A stretch of DNA of 64,000 nt from Botryotinia globosa (taxonomy: Eukaryota; Ascomycota; Leotiomycetes; Helotiales; Sclerotiniaceae). The notes beneath the pieces are model-generated. The model was given only the letters and a program-made list of their open reading frames with translations. It was not told the DNA's origin and ran no database searches. Position numbers and translations under genes: made by a program. Every line of letters begins with the position of its first letter. Within the stretch, counting starts at the first letter, position 1. Location of the stretch: positions 248,001 to 312,000 of the forward strand of contig RCSZ01000003.1 in NCBI GenBank assembly GCA_014898425.1, in the 5' to 3' direction. Shown one piece after another: positions 12,925 to 26,100 of this stretch.

Positions 12925-13250
12925 CGTAGAGTGATAGAGTAGTAGAGTGGTAGAGTAGTAAAATAGTAGAGTGGTAGAGTAGTAAAATAATAGAGTTGTA
13001 GAGTAGTAGAGTAATAGAGTAGTAGAGTAGTAGAGTAGTAGAGTAGTAGAGTAGTAGAGTAGTAGAGTAGTAGAGTAGTAGAGTAGTAGAGTAGTAGAGT
13101 AGTAGAGTAATAGAGTAATAGAGTAGTAGAGTAGTAGAGTAGTAGAGTAGTAAAGTAGCAGAATAGTAGTCTAGCAGAATAGTAGTCTAGCAGAATAGTA
13201 GTCTAGCAGAATAGTAGTCTAGCAGAATAGTAGTCTAGCAGAGTAGTAAG
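12925..13250 (+). repeat. Octanucleotide (GAGTAGTA)n array grading into a 16-bp higher-order repeat
   Basis: A long GAGTAGTA array (period 8) with scattered variants. From about 13160 it changes to a 16-bp unit, CTAGCAGAATAGTAGT, repeated about five times. Confidence 0.85.
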
Positions 13251-14409
13251 AGTATGTAGTAGCAAAATAGGTAGCAGATCAATGAGCCAAGTGAGCTGTT
13301 GGAGAATTCCTTCCCTCGGAGTATTCAACCCATGCAAAGGAACCATGGGAAATAGATGAAGCTATGAGGTACCGGTATTCAACGGTGCTCAACCATTGAC
13401 AGCCAGCCGGCATTCTCTGAAAGTATGGATACGAGTACGACACCATGAGCCAAAGATTCAAGCATGAAATTGGTCCAGATGGATGTGTGTTCAACATGTC
13501 CTTGTTCAACATCCAGTCTCGATTCACATAATATGAAACAGAACTCCCAGGAACTTTCCATTGCATGTACGAAGTATTCCGAGCTCCGTGCCTACCGGTA
13601 CCACCGTACCTAGCATACATACCAAAGATTGCTCACATCCGAATACGTCGACTCCAATCACGGTTCACGAACCATCTCCCCAAAGTCTGAGAGCCCGAAA
13701 TGCTGAATTAGTCTTCCCAACTCTCAAAAGTTAAAACATCTAGAAGCAATACCCTACATACCAGGTACCCACTGTTCCCGTCTTATGTTTCCATTTTCCA
13801 ACGGTCTCGTGTACAAGGGATTTTGTGGGTTTTCCTGCACCACTCTGCACCACTCTGCACCAGCTGTGAGAAGAAAAAAACACCTTCATCTCCCATCCAT
13901 ATGTACTTGGCAGCGTTCTCATCAAATTACGACGGCGAGACCAGCTTCTTCCTTACCTCGATGCTGGATGGCAAAAGGTCAATTTATGGCATGCGGGAGG
14001 GTAGAGGTCTCGTGGGATGGATGACATTACCTAGTATGTAGTACTCAATACTAGGGATTTGAGAAAGCACGATATGTTGGGTTAGTCCCGAGACTAATAA
14101 CTGATCATAATTACCTACTGTGTAAATTATTATATACTAATAACTAATACACCCATGATCCATCCATCATCCATTCATCCAACCTTGTTTACATACATAC
14201 ATACAATACAACTTGTTAAAAAACGAATTTGACCCAATAGAATCAATTTCCTTGATATTATTTATCTATTTATCCCTACTATTCGTGATTCCTTGTACAG
14301 AGACAGAGTACCTACCTAGTACTGGCAGGTAGTAGGTAGTAGGTAGGTAGATAATACTACACACGTAGAGAAGAAGCATTCTATCCGGTCTATCCCATTC
14401 ATCCCATCC

Positions 14410-14530
14410 ATCCATCTATCTCATCTCATCTCATCTCATCCCATCTCGTCTGATCCCATCTGTGCCCTTTCAATCAATCTTTTTTGGGTACTACTACTAC
14501 GACTACTACTACGACTACTACTACGACTAC
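14410..14530 (+). repeat. (CATCT)n and (TACTACGAC)n simple repeats
   Basis: CATCTCAT-type pentamers at about 14411-14460 are followed by TAC/GAC triplets at about 14488-14525. A C-rich pyrimidine tract follows at 14625-14670. Confidence 0.7.
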
Positions 14531-15086
14531 TGCTACGAAGTATTACTCCCACCGCCCTACATTAAAAATCCTTCTAGAAATACTCAAAATAGATTCTGCC
14601 CTGATTATTCTTCATTTCCTCTCCCACGCCCCCCTCCCCTCCCCTCCCCCCTTCCCTCCCCCCTTCCACTTAATTTTTCACCTCTGCTTGAGAATTCTTC
14701 AAAGAATCAAAAGTCTTAGTCAGAATAATAACTGAAGAAAAGAAAAGAAAAGAAAAAAAACTTCCCGCCAGAATTGTTTGAATTTTGGAAACTTTGTAGT
14801 TATTGGATGGGATTTGTTCATCAATCGTCGTCTATTTTTGCCTGCCGGATTGCCTTAAGATCTGCTGCCCTCTACGTCATTTCCCGACTAAAGCCTTTCA
14901 CTTTGCACCACTACACACTAAAGTACTAAGGTAATCAAAATCAAACCCAAAATCAACAATAACAACCCCAAATTTCCACGAATGAAGAATCTCGCTGCGG
15001 CGGTTTCACTAGCGATCGCAATATTATTTTGTCTGGGGTCGAAATAGCGCCAGAGGTTTGCAAGAGGGTCTTCAAGGGAGGACGGC

Positions 15087-18000
15087 ATGCCACCTTCAGT
15101 CGCTCCTCTTGACAAACCGTCCTCACCAACTTCGAAGAAACGCCCTGGTTCGCGACATTCCAGTGGCCACGACAAGACTGACAACTCACCTACCCAGTTA
15201 CATACACCATCATCATCATCATCGCCGACGAGCCATGGATTAAGAGAGCGACGTTCATCAAATCTGGAGGCGAAGGACTCGATGCCAGATATCCTTACCG
15301 GTGCAAAAGCACCCTCAATATCCAGCGATGTGGAAATGGCCAGTGATAATGAGGTTCCGGATATTGGATCTTTGAGTCTTCAAAATTCAGAAAATGAGCA
15401 TACAGGAGAGCCAAGCAGTCCTGCCCCTGGTCGGAAACTAAGCCTGGCCCCAGGGACAATACCGTTGTACGACCCGGCTGAGGAGGTGGAACGGCTTCGA
15501 GCCATGAATGCGCAAATGCAATTGAACCAGCATCGCGAGAGACTGGCCAAGCAATTGGAGGACAGAGAAGAGCTTCAAGGAAGAGTGACCGTGAGCGGGA
15601 CTGGTCTCAAGGCACGAGTATCCCCCATTCATGAGGAAATCATATCACCATCATTAGAGGCAGCATTTGCCAGTCCGATTCCATCTGGTATGGAAACGGC
15701 GTCGACAGAGTCTGTCAGGACCATAAGAGGAGGTGAAACACCAGCTGCATTACATGCCAGAACTCCTTCGTACCCATTTCCGCCGATGCGTACTCCGAGG
15801 CAACTGAGCTACAATGGCCACCGCCCCTTTACCGCACTCTCACCAACAGTAAATCCGGAAAATTTTGCCGGTGGATCCTTTTACGATGGACCCCACGATC
15901 AAGTTCTATCAGGGCCAATAACCCCCGTATCAGGTCTCAACTTTCAACCAGCAGGCTCACAAGTATCGAATCGTGATTCCATTTTTGAAACGCCAAATCT
16001 TTATGATCTTAGTCTTATGTTATCTGCCGAACCGGGACTTGATCCATGGTGGTCGACGGTGGTAAAAATTATGAGAGATGTCTACAAGGCTGACAGGGTA
16101 ACGCTCTCTGTGCCTGCAGATTCGACAGACATTGAAAATGTTCCCTGGGGACAAAAAGCAACTTTTAATGCAGCAGAAGAGGATGAATTAAGTCTGGCCT
16201 ATTTGCCACGAGGTAGCAGTTTTATACCCAGTAGCAGTGGTGACACTCTCGACACTTCGGCTTCTGAAGGATATGCATCTGGTGACTCACCACCGGAAGC
16301 CATCATGACCCGACCTGGACTTCCCAGTAGACACTCATTCACTAGCTATGAGGCAACAAAGAGAGACCCAGCATGCCTTCCCGAGACTGCCAGAAATCCC
16401 ACCGCACGACCTCCCCCTCTCACTCGCGCCAAAAGCTATATTTCTATTCGACCCGATCAACCACCACGAACAGGCACACTTCAAAAGGCGCAACTCAGTC
16501 TCCAAGCATTAGAAGACCACATGGCATTTGAGGCCGAGAAACCCACTCCAAGCTGGGAAGATGTTGAGCAATCAAACAGAGATGTGCAAGGACGTGTATT
16601 CTCGGTTTTGCAAGCCTTGGATTATGAAGCTGATCCATTGATTGATAGTAGTGGTGTATTGAGAGTTTTGGAGAAAGAGAGAGTCATTGCATTAACAAGA
16701 GACTATCCATATTTGAACAACCCGGCGGATCAAGAAAAGGCACCTGAGACCACTATACCAATCCTAGGATCAAAAGCAGATTCCCCGGAACGACTGAAAA
16801 AGGGTAAAGCGACAGAAGTGGGTGGGCAAGTCTCATCTATGTTTGGAACCAAACACAACAAACGAGCAAGTCGAAGTTTTCGCCTTCAAGCTGGCGAAAA
16901 GGGCAAAAACACACAGGATCCAGCAGCACCTCCATTGCCACTTCCAAGATATGAAGAGTACGAACAAACTCCGCCATCACCATGGTCACAATCTCCCGCT
17001 CCTTCTCCAGCTGTGAGAGTGGAGACAAATGACAATCCTTTCTTTGCGAACTCTACTGTAGACGAAGAAACATTCAACCCAAATCAAACGCCTCAAGACT
17101 ATTCTAAGATGCAACAGGTTGAGGCGATCGGAGTTGATAGATCCTGGACTGTTCTACATATTCCCTTGACTCATCCTTTACTTTCAAAGCCCGTACAATC
17201 GTTTCGGTTAGACACCGCCGCGATGGAATCCAAATCTGCAGGTCGTGGTAAAAATGCTGATCAGTTACCAAAATACGCCGATCCTTCCAAGTTACACGGG
17301 GCCGAACCAATCAAGGAAAAGCGAGCCCCTATTGCAGTTCTTTCAATTCTCAGCCCTGTCATTCCTTACCCATCTAATCTTAGACACTCCTTGGAACATC
17401 TCTCGCCGCACATGGCTACTTCATTCTCTCTTTGTCGTCATTATTCCAATCTCGAGACGGAGGTCGCAGGTCTGTCTCGAAAACGCCCGCACACTACAGG
17501 ATTTGGTGCTATTGCTGCGGGAGGTCGACAAATCCATGATCAGTCTATGGCAGCAAGCGGGAATGTGGCTTACTCGCCGGCCGAGGAGGGTATGCGTCAA
17601 CAGTCGGGAGGAAGCATGACAAGCCCGAGTGACTATTCTGGAGTGTCTCGAAGTGCCAATGCTTCCCCAAGTGGTACACCGTCCTGGGACCCCAGTAGTG
17701 TAGGATTCACGCTGGATAGAAAATCCAGCGGTGACAGCCCCGGTTACGTCTCAAATGAAGGATATTTCAGCTCAAGGAGGCCGAATGTAAGTCGTATGGA
17801 CACAGGAGGAAGCAGCGTAGCGGGTGTTCGACGCTCGTCGAAAGAAACTTCGCCCGCTGAGACCCGATCGGTACCACGAAATCAGAGCGATGATCGACCT
17901 TGGGGACCAAGTGCTCCTTCACTTGACGGTGGTGATAATTCGATTAAAACCAAAGCTGACGCAGAAGGTTCACCATCATCTAATTCGTCCGGGCCAGAAA

Positions 18001-21000
18001 TTCGCAACAATAGATCCAAGGAGACTATAAATGAAACTTCAGAAATCCGTGAACCCAGTCCTCCACGCCAAAACACCCACGATTCACCGAGGCGCCAGGC
18101 AATCAGAGGCGCTTCCTACGGTGCTGGTAAGTCTGATCGTCAGCACACACAACTGCACTCATACGGTGCCGACTTTGGTGCCACTTTCCAGTCATTGCCA
18201 ACAACGTCGGCTTCATCTATCAAAGCTCCCAATGTGCCCAAACCTTCCCGTCAAGGATTATCAAATGCCAGTTTACCTACAGATATGCCACCGCCATCAG
18301 ATCGACTGAAAGGCTTGATGCTGGACTCTTTACCTGCGCATGTGTTTGTCGCATTGCCACAGACTGGAGAAATAGTATGGGTAAACAGTCGATATCTTAC
18401 ATATCGCGGTCAAACCGTATCCGAATTATATCAAGATCCATGGAGCAGTATCCACCCCGAAGAAAGAGAGGAATATTTGAAAGCCTGGTCGCATGCGGTG
18501 AAGACGGGTGAGCAATTCTCTATGCAGGTGCGTATCAGACGTTTTGACGGAAACTATCGTTGGTTCTACACCCGTGCTGTTGGCTCCCGAGATATAAGAG
18601 GTGTGATAGTTCAATGGTACGGCTCTCATATGGATATCCACGACCAGCATATTGCAGAAGTCAAAGCTGCACGACAGGAGGAAATAGAAGCATCCGAGGC
18701 CAAGCACAGACAACTGGCAAATTTAATTCCTCAGATCATTTTCGCGGCAACGGAAGACGAGGGTGTAACCTTTGCAAACGAGCAATGGCTTTCGTATACC
18801 GGACAAGATTTCAATGATGCCTTGGGACTCGGATTTATGGATTATGTTCACCCAGAGGATCTTGCGAAGTGCCAAATACCAATTGGAAGACCGCCAACTC
18901 CATCGACCAGACCAAAGAAACCAGCCGAGCCGAGAAGGAACCCATCTCACACATCTTCGAGTGGTAAATCAGGGCAATCATCTGATCCCTCCGAAGCGCC
19001 AACCGAAAAGACTGTGAAGGGAATTCACCAAACTTTATCGCGAAACAATAGCTCGAGTAGTAGTTCTGTATATGAATTTGCCACGGCGGATTTGTCTGAA
19101 CTAGCGAGAACTGGAGTCATCAAGGTCACCACCGATGGTAACGGGAGACTGTCTTATACCACTGAAGTTCGGTTGAGGTCGAAGACTGGAGAGTATCGTT
19201 GGCACCTTGTACGATGTGTGGAGGTTGACAACATCAACCTCGGAAGTGGAGATGGTTCCTGGTTTGGGGCTTGCACTGATATTAATGACCACAAACTGCT
19301 GGAAACAAAGCTCAAAGAGGCCATGGAATCCAAGGGCAAATTCTTAAGCAACATGTCTCACGAAATCAGGACGCCTTTGATCGGCATTTCTGGGATGGTA
19401 AGCTTTCTTCAAGACACCACCCTCAACGACGAACAGCTCGATTATACGAATACAATACAATCCAGTGCAAGCAGTCTACTCAACATTATCAACGACATAT
19501 TGGATCTTTCCAAGGTAGATGCAGGTATGATGAAATTGTCATACGAGTGGTTCCATACACGCTCTCTAGTCGAAGAAGTTAATGAAATGGTTTCTACCAT
19601 GGCTATCACTAAACGGCTTGAGCTTAATTATATCGTCGACGTTGACGTTCCTGAGATGGTCAAGGGAGATAAATTCCGTATTCGTCAAGTTTTACTGAAC
19701 GTTATTGGCAACGCGATCAAATTCACAACTGTTGGTGAAGTGTTCACTAGATGTAGGGTATACACGGAAGCTGATACGCCACCCTTGGTCAACGAAATAA
19801 TGCTCGAGTATTCTATTGTGGACACGGGTAGAGGATTCACGAAAGAAGAGGCGGATCTCATCTTCAAGCCGTTCAGTCAGATTGATGGCAGTAGTACAAG
19901 ACAACATGGTGGAAGTGGCTTAGGATTGGTTATTTCGAGACAACTGGTGCAGCTACATAATGGCAAGATGCAAGGTACTGCGGTGCCTGGTAAAGGATCT
20001 ACTTTCACTTTCACTGCAAAATTTGGACTGCCCACTGCAGAAGATCATCCCGAACCACTCACAACACCCCAGTTGAGCAAAGTGCCATCATCATCATCGA
20101 CACCTAACAACATAACATCACAAATTGCTGCCAAGCAGGCTTCAAGTAACCCACTCTTAGTTAGCAGGCTGTTGAATTCGCCTGCAATCTACATGGACAG
20201 TCCAAAGACCGAATCAAGTGCTGGGTCACCAGCTGTACTGTCTTCCAATAGCTCAGAGCCATCTAGCTCTAGCTATTCTGGTCGAACTCGTTTCACAGAT
20301 AGATCTTCCATTTCTTCGGTCAATCAGAGCTTGGCCCATTTTGGCGAGGCCGCTCGATCAAGTACTCCTGAAAACATGAAACTAGAGCTGCCCGAGAAGC
20401 ACTCCCCTTCACCTTCAGCTTCACCGCTGCTTGAATCTGCACCTTCATCGACTCCTGCAAATACCTCCTCGACCCTTCCAGAATCGCACACTAAACGTCT
20501 AAATAATGAATTCTCACACGACTTGAAGAATTTCCGACCTCCAATGTACTCGATTTTACTCATCTGTCCGCAAACTCACAGTCGCGAGGCGACGAGACAG
20601 CACATCGAAATTACTCTACCCAAAGACGTCCCTCATCAAATAACTCCACTTGCAAGTGTCGAGGAGGCTAGGAGTCTCATTAGCGGAGATGACTCTGTCA
20701 ACTTTACACATATCGTCTTGAATCTTGGTTCGGCAGAAGAAATAGTACAGTTGATTGATCAACTCATCGCATCGGTGATGTTGCCTCAGACTTCAATTGT
20801 TGTCCTATCAGATCCTGTACAGAGACAAGAAGTCATTAAGATGGCTCAATCGTACGACTACGATCAAATGGCTAAAGAGAATCGTCTTACATTCATATAT
20901 AAACCTGTTAAACCGTCAAGATTTGCAGTTATTTTTGATCCAGATAAAGAGAGAGATTTGAGTACTGATCGTAATCGTTCGAGTGCGCAACAACAAGTCG

Positions 21001-21573
21001 CCAGTCAGAAACAACATTATTTGGATGTGGGTCAGCGCCTTGGAAACAAGGGGCTTAAGATTCTGTTAGTAGAAGACAATTTGGTCAATCAAAAAGTTCT
21101 TTTGAAGTTCTTGAGTAAAGTTGGAATTGCGGTGGAATTGGCAATGGATGGTGTGGAATGCACAGAGAAAGTATTCTGCAAACCGCATGGATTTTATTCT
21201 TTGATCTTGGTATGTCTTTCCTTCCTTTCCGCTATCGCCCATATCATGACATGTTATTCCCCCGCTCTGATGTAACATGAACTAACATACCCAAAAGTGC
21301 GATCTTCACATGCCCCGAAAGGACGGTTATCAAACCTGTCGCGAAATTCGCGAATGGGAAAGCCAAAGATCAACCACGAAAATGCCAATTATCGCCTTGA
21401 GTGCAAATGTAATGGCGGATGTGCTGGAAAAATGTGTTCAGGCTGGCTTCAATAGTTATGTGACTAAACCCGTGGATTTTAAAGAGTTGAGTAAGGCGAT
21501 GAGTTCCTTGCTTGATCCGGAGGCGGGGGACATGGGCGGTGCGTTGATGAAAGCGCCGAAGAAAGCGTCGTGA
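15087..21573 (+). CDS. Hybrid histidine kinase (split GAF, PAS-PAS, HisKA, HATPase, pseudo-REC, REC)
   Basis: Sensor kinase that should autophosphorylate and pass phosphate through its receiver to a phosphotransfer protein. Two exons, 15087-21209 and 21298-21573, flank an 88-nt intron with an ACTAAC branch site, giving 2132 residues. In order: a disordered Ser/Pro-rich N-terminus; a GAF-like domain whose halves (about 305-380 and 675-800) are split by a low-complexity insertion; tandem PAS/PAC (about 1075-1190 and 1205-1405), the second interrupted by a Ser-rich loop; HisKA with H1425 in SNMSHEIRTPL; HATPase with the N-box (NVIGNAIKF, near 1536), DTGRGF and GGSGLGL; a degenerate receiver-like region (about 1818-1953); and a receiver starting KILLVEDN (1991), with acceptor D2043 in CDLHMPRKDG and Lys in VTKPVDF. 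There are no membrane segments, so it is probably cytoplasmic. Its class among the fungal kinase groups could not be fixed by eye. Confidence 0.93.
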
Positions 21574-23105
21574 GATGGGGAGAGACGGAGAAGAGAAGGG
21601 AAGGGAATGGGAAGAGGCGAGGCGGGGAAAAGATAAAGGGATATTTATGAGTTGAAATGTTACTAATACTTTTGATTTCTTTCTTGAGTATCTGGTTCTT
21701 AATGAGCGGTGCATTGCTTGGCGTTTTTCACTTTTCCTTCTCTTCGGCTACTTTTTTTTTTATATCTTCGTTTTATCTTTTCATATTCAAAATGGGACTT
21801 GTTCGCGTAGCTGAGCTTAGGGGGTATTTAATGCACCGGGGGTTACCACTGTGCGCATGTAGATGGTGAATGGATCGAGGGGGAAGGGAGGGTAAATGAA
21901 TGAAGACGGATATGTAAATTATATTATGGATAATGTGGATTGCGTCTATTTGTTTGTCCGCCTGTCTCCTTGGGAAGGTTTTTTTTTTTTTTTTTTTTTT
22001 TTTGGAAACATAGATAGCGTAGGGGTACCTAGCTTGAGAGCGATCGATATGAATCATATGATGGTGATGATTTTGTGAGCGAATTTATTATGATTTGTTT
22101 TATGATTTGTTTTATGATTTGTTTTATGATTTGTTTTATGATTTGTTTTATGATTTGTTTTATGATTTGGTACTATGATTTGGTACTATGATATGTTGTG
22201 TTGTGAGCGTGTGTGTGCGTGTGCGTGTGGAGGTATGGCTTGATGTTTGATGGTGTGAGTCCCTAGGTAGTATGTTAGGTTTGAATGGGTGCCTTGCCTT
22301 TAATATTAGGCCACAGGGAGAATTGGAAATAAACCGAACAAAGTTCAAACTAGCCTCGGGGAGAAGGCTACGTAGTACCGACCGCCGCGGTGTTGAATGT
22401 GGGGAAATGATAAGAAGGTCTTGATTGTTACGTAATGACAAACGGATTTACGATAATAGGTAGGTATGGTAGACTCTACTTGGCAGGGTGTGTAAGGAGT
22501 AGGTAGTTTGTTGTTTTGATCTCGATGTAGTATTTCAGGAGACCGGAGTAGATTGAGTACGGTCGCGTTTAAATCAATATGAGTGAGTCGCGTCCTTAGT
22601 GTTACAATTTGCTTGGTGGTACTGCCGTATAAACTTCACTTGTTTGTCTTGTTACGGCACCAAGATGGATGTGAAGATATAAAACAATCAATTGATAGAT
22701 CTAATTGATGGAATCTTGAAGAATATCGAGATCGCATTCAACCATTCAACAATAGCAGCCCTAATTATCACGTGATATTTCTGCGGCACGGTCCACTATC
22801 TGATCCTTGCAGCTAATTTTGGCACAATAAACTGGATTTTTCACAGCTAGCCTGACCTAGTAAGCACTTCTTGAATCTTTTTACACTTATATCCGCGCTT
22901 CTTCCCGACGAAACAACCTCCATCAACTTTTCAGACCACCACGTACAACTTCAAAATTCATCCAACATTCAAAGAATTTCGATTCGCATACGGTTCCTCA
23001 CTCATATCGACTATATCAAGTTGATAAATAAATTCAATTCGCGTTATCGCACTTCGTCACCTTCACATAATCGCGAGTCGCGCCATCACTTGACAACTCC
23101 TCAAC
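21574..23105. other. Intergenic region with repeats
   Basis: Holds a 25-T run (21979-22003) and the 12-bp array below; otherwise the 3' flank of the kinase and the promoter of the next gene. No gene is supported. Confidence 0.6.
22089..22195 (+). repeat. 12-bp tandem repeat (TATGATTTGTTT)n
   Basis: About seven perfect copies of a 12-bp unit, ending in two variant copies with TATGATTTGGTAC. Confidence 0.9.
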
Positions 23106-26100
23106 ATGGTTGGAGCTCGCCGCACACGCGCAGCTGGTGCCAGTCCAGGTGGTTTCAAATCACTTGATGATATTCCAAAGCCTACACGCGGAAAGGGAAA
23201 GAAAACCAAGGCTGAATCCGTCGAACGTTCCGTCGAGTCCGAGTCCATCGATCCATTCATCACATCTGCCGAAGGCAACGATAATACGGAGTCGCAAAAG
23301 GCTTCATCACCACCAACAAATCCTTCCAGAACAAATTCTCCCGATTCGCACTCACCTTCTCCTACACCGGTCAATTCACGGCTTGATTCACGCTCTACCT
23401 CCCCAGCTAAAAATAATACCACATCAAATGACGCGTCTTCGGACAACGACGTTATTGATCAAGAGCAAGATGCACAGCGCATTGCTCCTCTCGGATCCAA
23501 CAGAAAGAGATCTCGAGTGTCCGAGCCTTCTACCCACCAAAGTGTTGGCGTTCCAAAGGAAGACGCAGAGGATGATGAGCAGAGGGTCAGCAAGCGTACA
23601 CGTAGACAGGAAAGTCAGGACACCGAAGATGTCAATATTGAAGCCGATGTTGAGAATGAAAAGTCGACCGAACCAGAGCCTACACCCGCAAAGAAACCCA
23701 AAGGTCGTCCTCGCACTCGCGCAAAGGCAAGCCCTAAGAACTCTGCGAACAAGACTCGTGGCGGCAAGCAAGATCCAGTTGTCCTCAACGACAGCAGCTC
23801 AGACGAAGCAGCCGAGACACCTGTATCACCTTTCCAACCTCGATTGAACTCTACACCAAAACAAGCCGCCGCGCCTTCTCCACGTACTCCTCAAAATCAG
23901 CAAGAATTGATTTCTTCTGAAGAAGATGAACCCCAAGCTGGTCCATCTATCATTACTCATTCAGCCTCCAAACCTGCACACATCTCTCCTGATATCCGAC
24001 CGGTTCCTCAAGCCGGAGCCGAGAAGCCAGCTTCATCTATCACTGAAACTGGCCCTTCTCCCTCAAAGCCTCGTGCAATTCCTTCTGTCACTCGACCCAT
24101 TGCTCGCGCAATTTCGACGTCGTCTATCAAGATTACACCTGGCATGGGAAAGACCGAAAGATTGCGTTTAATGATAATGCAAAGATATCATCCAGAAAAA
24201 CTTGTTTCACCAACTAAAGGAAAAGAAGTCGCAAAGGAGGTTGTCAAAGAGGTTACCCAAGAGGTTGCTCAAAGCACAGATGATGTATGTTTCAAGAATC
24301 CACTTACCAACTTGTGCCACGATACTGACATAACGAAGATGGCTCATAATGAGCGTAAGAAGATGACCGCTGTGGCTTCTTCCAGTGAAACTCTTTCCAA
24401 ATCCGATGCTCCCTATTCAAGACGTCTGTCTCCTCGGGATGGACACAAATTAACGGATCCTTATCTAGTGGCTATAAACAAAGTCTTCACTAATCACAAA
24501 GATAAGTCGAAGGCTATGCCATCTATTGAACAAGTTACCGCGTTCCTTAATGGCTTCGATGCTCAACAAGCTTCGCACAATGGCAGGAGACAAATGGTTA
24601 CTCAAAAACCCGCTCGTCCTCTTCAACCAGTAAAACCCCGTCGCTCAGGATTTGTTGTTCCAGGTTGGGGAAGTGATGACGATACCGAGACGTCCGATGA
24701 CGATACCGAGATGTCCGATGACGATGAAACACCCATCGTCGAGGAACCAAAGACACCTGAAGCACAAGCTACTCCTGTGCCAACTGAAAGCCCTCGAAGC
24801 TCCTGGTGGAACCCCCTCTCTACTGTTGCCACGATGCTTACCAGCCCGTTCCGCAAGCAGGCCGATGCTGCTCCAGCTCCGCTTCCTTGTAACAAGCTTG
24901 TTCCACCACCATTCGTTTTCAGCCAGCCACCAACCACTCCTTCGGCCGTTCCTCTCAAGCGTATGTCTCACTCGGATCGCAAGCGCAACACCCGAAACAA
25001 TGTTCAAGGCCGCCTTGGTGGTTTCCAAACCGAACGTCGTCCACGACACAAGGATATCGGAAGATCACCAAGCTCCAACAATGGCATTCTGACCGCAGCC
25101 GAAATCAGGGAGATCCATAGAGCACAGGATGAATACGCCGCCAAGCATCAGAATAGAGGTCCTTTGGCCGTAGCCAATCGGGATATTCATAAGACGGCAC
25201 GAGCATCTCAAAGAGAATCTCAGGCTAAAAAGGCCGCTGTTGCTGATGCAGTCGAGGAAGAAACTTCTTCATTCACACATGTTCCAGCAGGCGAGAAGCG
25301 CGATGCCAACGGCACACCAAAAGCCCCTAGCCAACGCTGGAATAATTTCTTAGAGTCTTGTATTGATTCAGATTACGGCCCCAGATGGATTCGATGCCCA
25401 AATGGTCTTTATATTCGAGAGGGTTGCACTGACAAACAATTTGAATCGGGCGATCTTGGCGATGATTATTCATGGCAAGATCACTATCGTGATATCGACG
25501 CTTTCCAAAAGCAAGATATCTACAAGGGAGCAGGCGTCCAAAATCCACTCAACTCAGCTCAGCTGCTTCAGCAGGCTAATTTACGTGCTCAGGGAAATCC
25601 AAACATCCCAGACGAGAGCGAAAATGACTATACTTATGTCATTGATGAGCGTCAAAAGAGACTTCTGTTCTATCCAAGAAGTCCTTACCACATGTTCCAA
25701 ATCCCAGGTAAAAGGCTCACCGCGGCTCATATTGCGAATATCGAGGAAGGACTTCCTCTTCTTACCCCCCGTGATGAAAACGGAATTGCTATCAAGATGC
25801 CTACTGGTGGGTCTGGCGACACTATCTTCAACCACCTGGCAGAACAGCAAAGGAAAGCTCAATACGAGGATGCCGTTGAAATGAAAGCAGGCAGAACTTT
25901 GGAGGCAAAGCGATGGACTCAAACTCCTCCACCAAAACCTAAGCCTGTCAATGCCAAACTTCCTGGTACTGTTGAGAACACCCCGGCTCCAATCTCCGAG
26001 GCTGTACAACACGCCATGAAGAAGGCCAACAAATACTTACCCACAAAGGGCAGTGGTCTTAGACAGGTTTCCACCATGAGCCCTGTCCAGACTGATCAAG

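Larger units (their letters stand above)
10105..15086. other. 5-kb intergenic region, simple-repeat rich
   Basis: No gene is supportable. Open frames such as 10436-10750 (+) and 13279-13620 (-) show no recognisable domain. The stretch is filled with simple repeats listed separately, and a TACGGAGTA motif lies at 11386-11394. Its right end presumably carries the histidine-kinase promoter. Confidence 0.6.

Noticed and set aside
13279..13620. 113-codon minus open frame in the repeat-rich spacer
   Set aside because: No family resemblance and no neighbouring exons; kept only as a weak possibility.
23110..23847. 245-codon + open frame in another frame of the AT-hook gene
   Set aside because: Shadow frame inside a 3.3-kb open frame with better composition.
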